5,282 nt of DNA from NCBI GenBank assembly GCA_026014905.1, contig JAOZHK010000234.1, positions 1 through 5,282 on the forward strand, read 5' to 3'. The notes beneath the pieces are model-generated. The model had not been told where the DNA came from. It was given only the letters and a program-made list of their open reading frames with translations, and made no database searches. The position numbers and the translations under genes are program-made. Positions within the stretch are counted from its first letter, which is position 1. Every line of letters begins with the position of its first letter. The stretch is from Candidatus Bathyarchaeota archaeon (lineage in GTDB: Archaea > Thermoproteota > Bathyarchaeia > RBG-16-48-13 > GCA-020355125). This document shows positions 5,091 through 5,282 of this stretch, in pieces.

Positions 5091-5282
5091 ATGGTGAAAA
5101 TTGCGATCATTGGCGCGGGCAGTCACGTTTTTGCTCGACGATTGATTACAGATATTCTGTCATATCCAGAGTTACAGAATAGTAACCTCTGTCTGATGGA
5201 TGTCAACCAGGAACGTCTCCAGCGCGCGCGCCTATACGCTTGTGTACAGTGCTGTCATTTAATTGCCAAGAACAACAAGACA
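5091..5282 (+). CDS. Glycoside hydrolase family 4 (alpha-glucosidase/alpha-galactosidase-like), N-terminal fragment
   Basis: The first 64 codons of a gene that runs off the right edge. The N-terminus MVKIAIIGAGSHVFARRLIT is a Rossmann NAD-binding start with the GH4 pattern GAGSxxFxxxLxxDIL (residues 8-23), followed by SYPEL (24-28) and the second-strand LCLMDVNQERLQRA (33-46). Asp37 is placed to bind the adenosine ribose of NAD. GH4 enzymes are NAD- and Mn-dependent glycosidases that oxidise C3 of the sugar before eliminating the glycosidic bond; subfamilies act on alpha-glucosides, alpha-galactosides, galacturonides or 6-phospho-glycosides. The fragment is too short to choose among these. 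A different NAD-dependent dehydrogenase cannot be wholly excluded, but the SxxF and DIL pattern favours GH4. Gene order places it as the third gene of the UroD/corrinoid unit. Confidence 0.8.
   Translation, partial: MVKIAIIGAGSHVFARRLITDILSYPELQNSNLCLMDVNQERLQRARLYACVQCCHLIAKNNKT

Overview
The window holds seven protein-coding genes, two of them cut by the window edges, in two divergent blocks. Mean base composition is moderate, and most genes carry recognisable Shine-Dalgarno sequences (AGGAG, AAGGTGA, AGGAGG, AGGTGG, TGAGG). One gene starts with GTG and one with TTG. The gene content (PAC2 proteins, flavoredoxin-type flavin reductase, a UroD-family methyltransferase with its corrinoid protein, a GH4 enzyme) points to an anaerobic prokaryote. 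An exact TATAAT box at bacterial spacing and the strong Shine-Dalgarno sequences make a bacterium, perhaps a Clostridia-like Bacillota, my first guess. The PAC2 pair, a TATA-like element before the methyltransferase gene and the strong use of the arginine codon CGA mean an archaeon is not excluded. I cannot name the organism.

Left block, minus strand (1-2274). Reading in the direction of transcription, a divergent intergenic region is followed by two tandem PAC2-family genes 6 nt apart (1489-2274, then 793-1482). After a 105 nt gap that contains a separate promoter comes a PLP-dependent threonine aldolase (1-687), whose C-terminal third lies outside the window. The two PAC2 proteins are clearly related but differ: the first has a C-terminal helical/coiled-coil extension and the second lacks it. 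No proteasome gene is visible.

Right block, plus strand (2507-5282). A flavoredoxin-like flavin reductase (2507-3091) is followed by a 130 nt regulatory gap with a tandem 11-bp repeat. Three tightly spaced genes then follow: a UroD-family methyltransferase-like protein (3222-4376), a two-domain corrinoid (B12-binding) protein (4391-5041) and the N-terminus of a glycoside hydrolase family 4 NAD-dependent enzyme (5091 to the window edge).

Most interesting interpretation: the UroD-like protein and the corrinoid protein look like a methyl-transfer pair. Their immediate co-directional linkage to a GH4 glycosidase suggests a pathway acting on a methylated sugar or glycoside, with the corrinoid protein as methyl carrier. 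This is inference from gene order, since neither the substrate nor the methyl acceptor can be read from the sequence. No tRNA, rRNA, CRISPR array, insertion sequence or convincing intrinsic terminator was seen.
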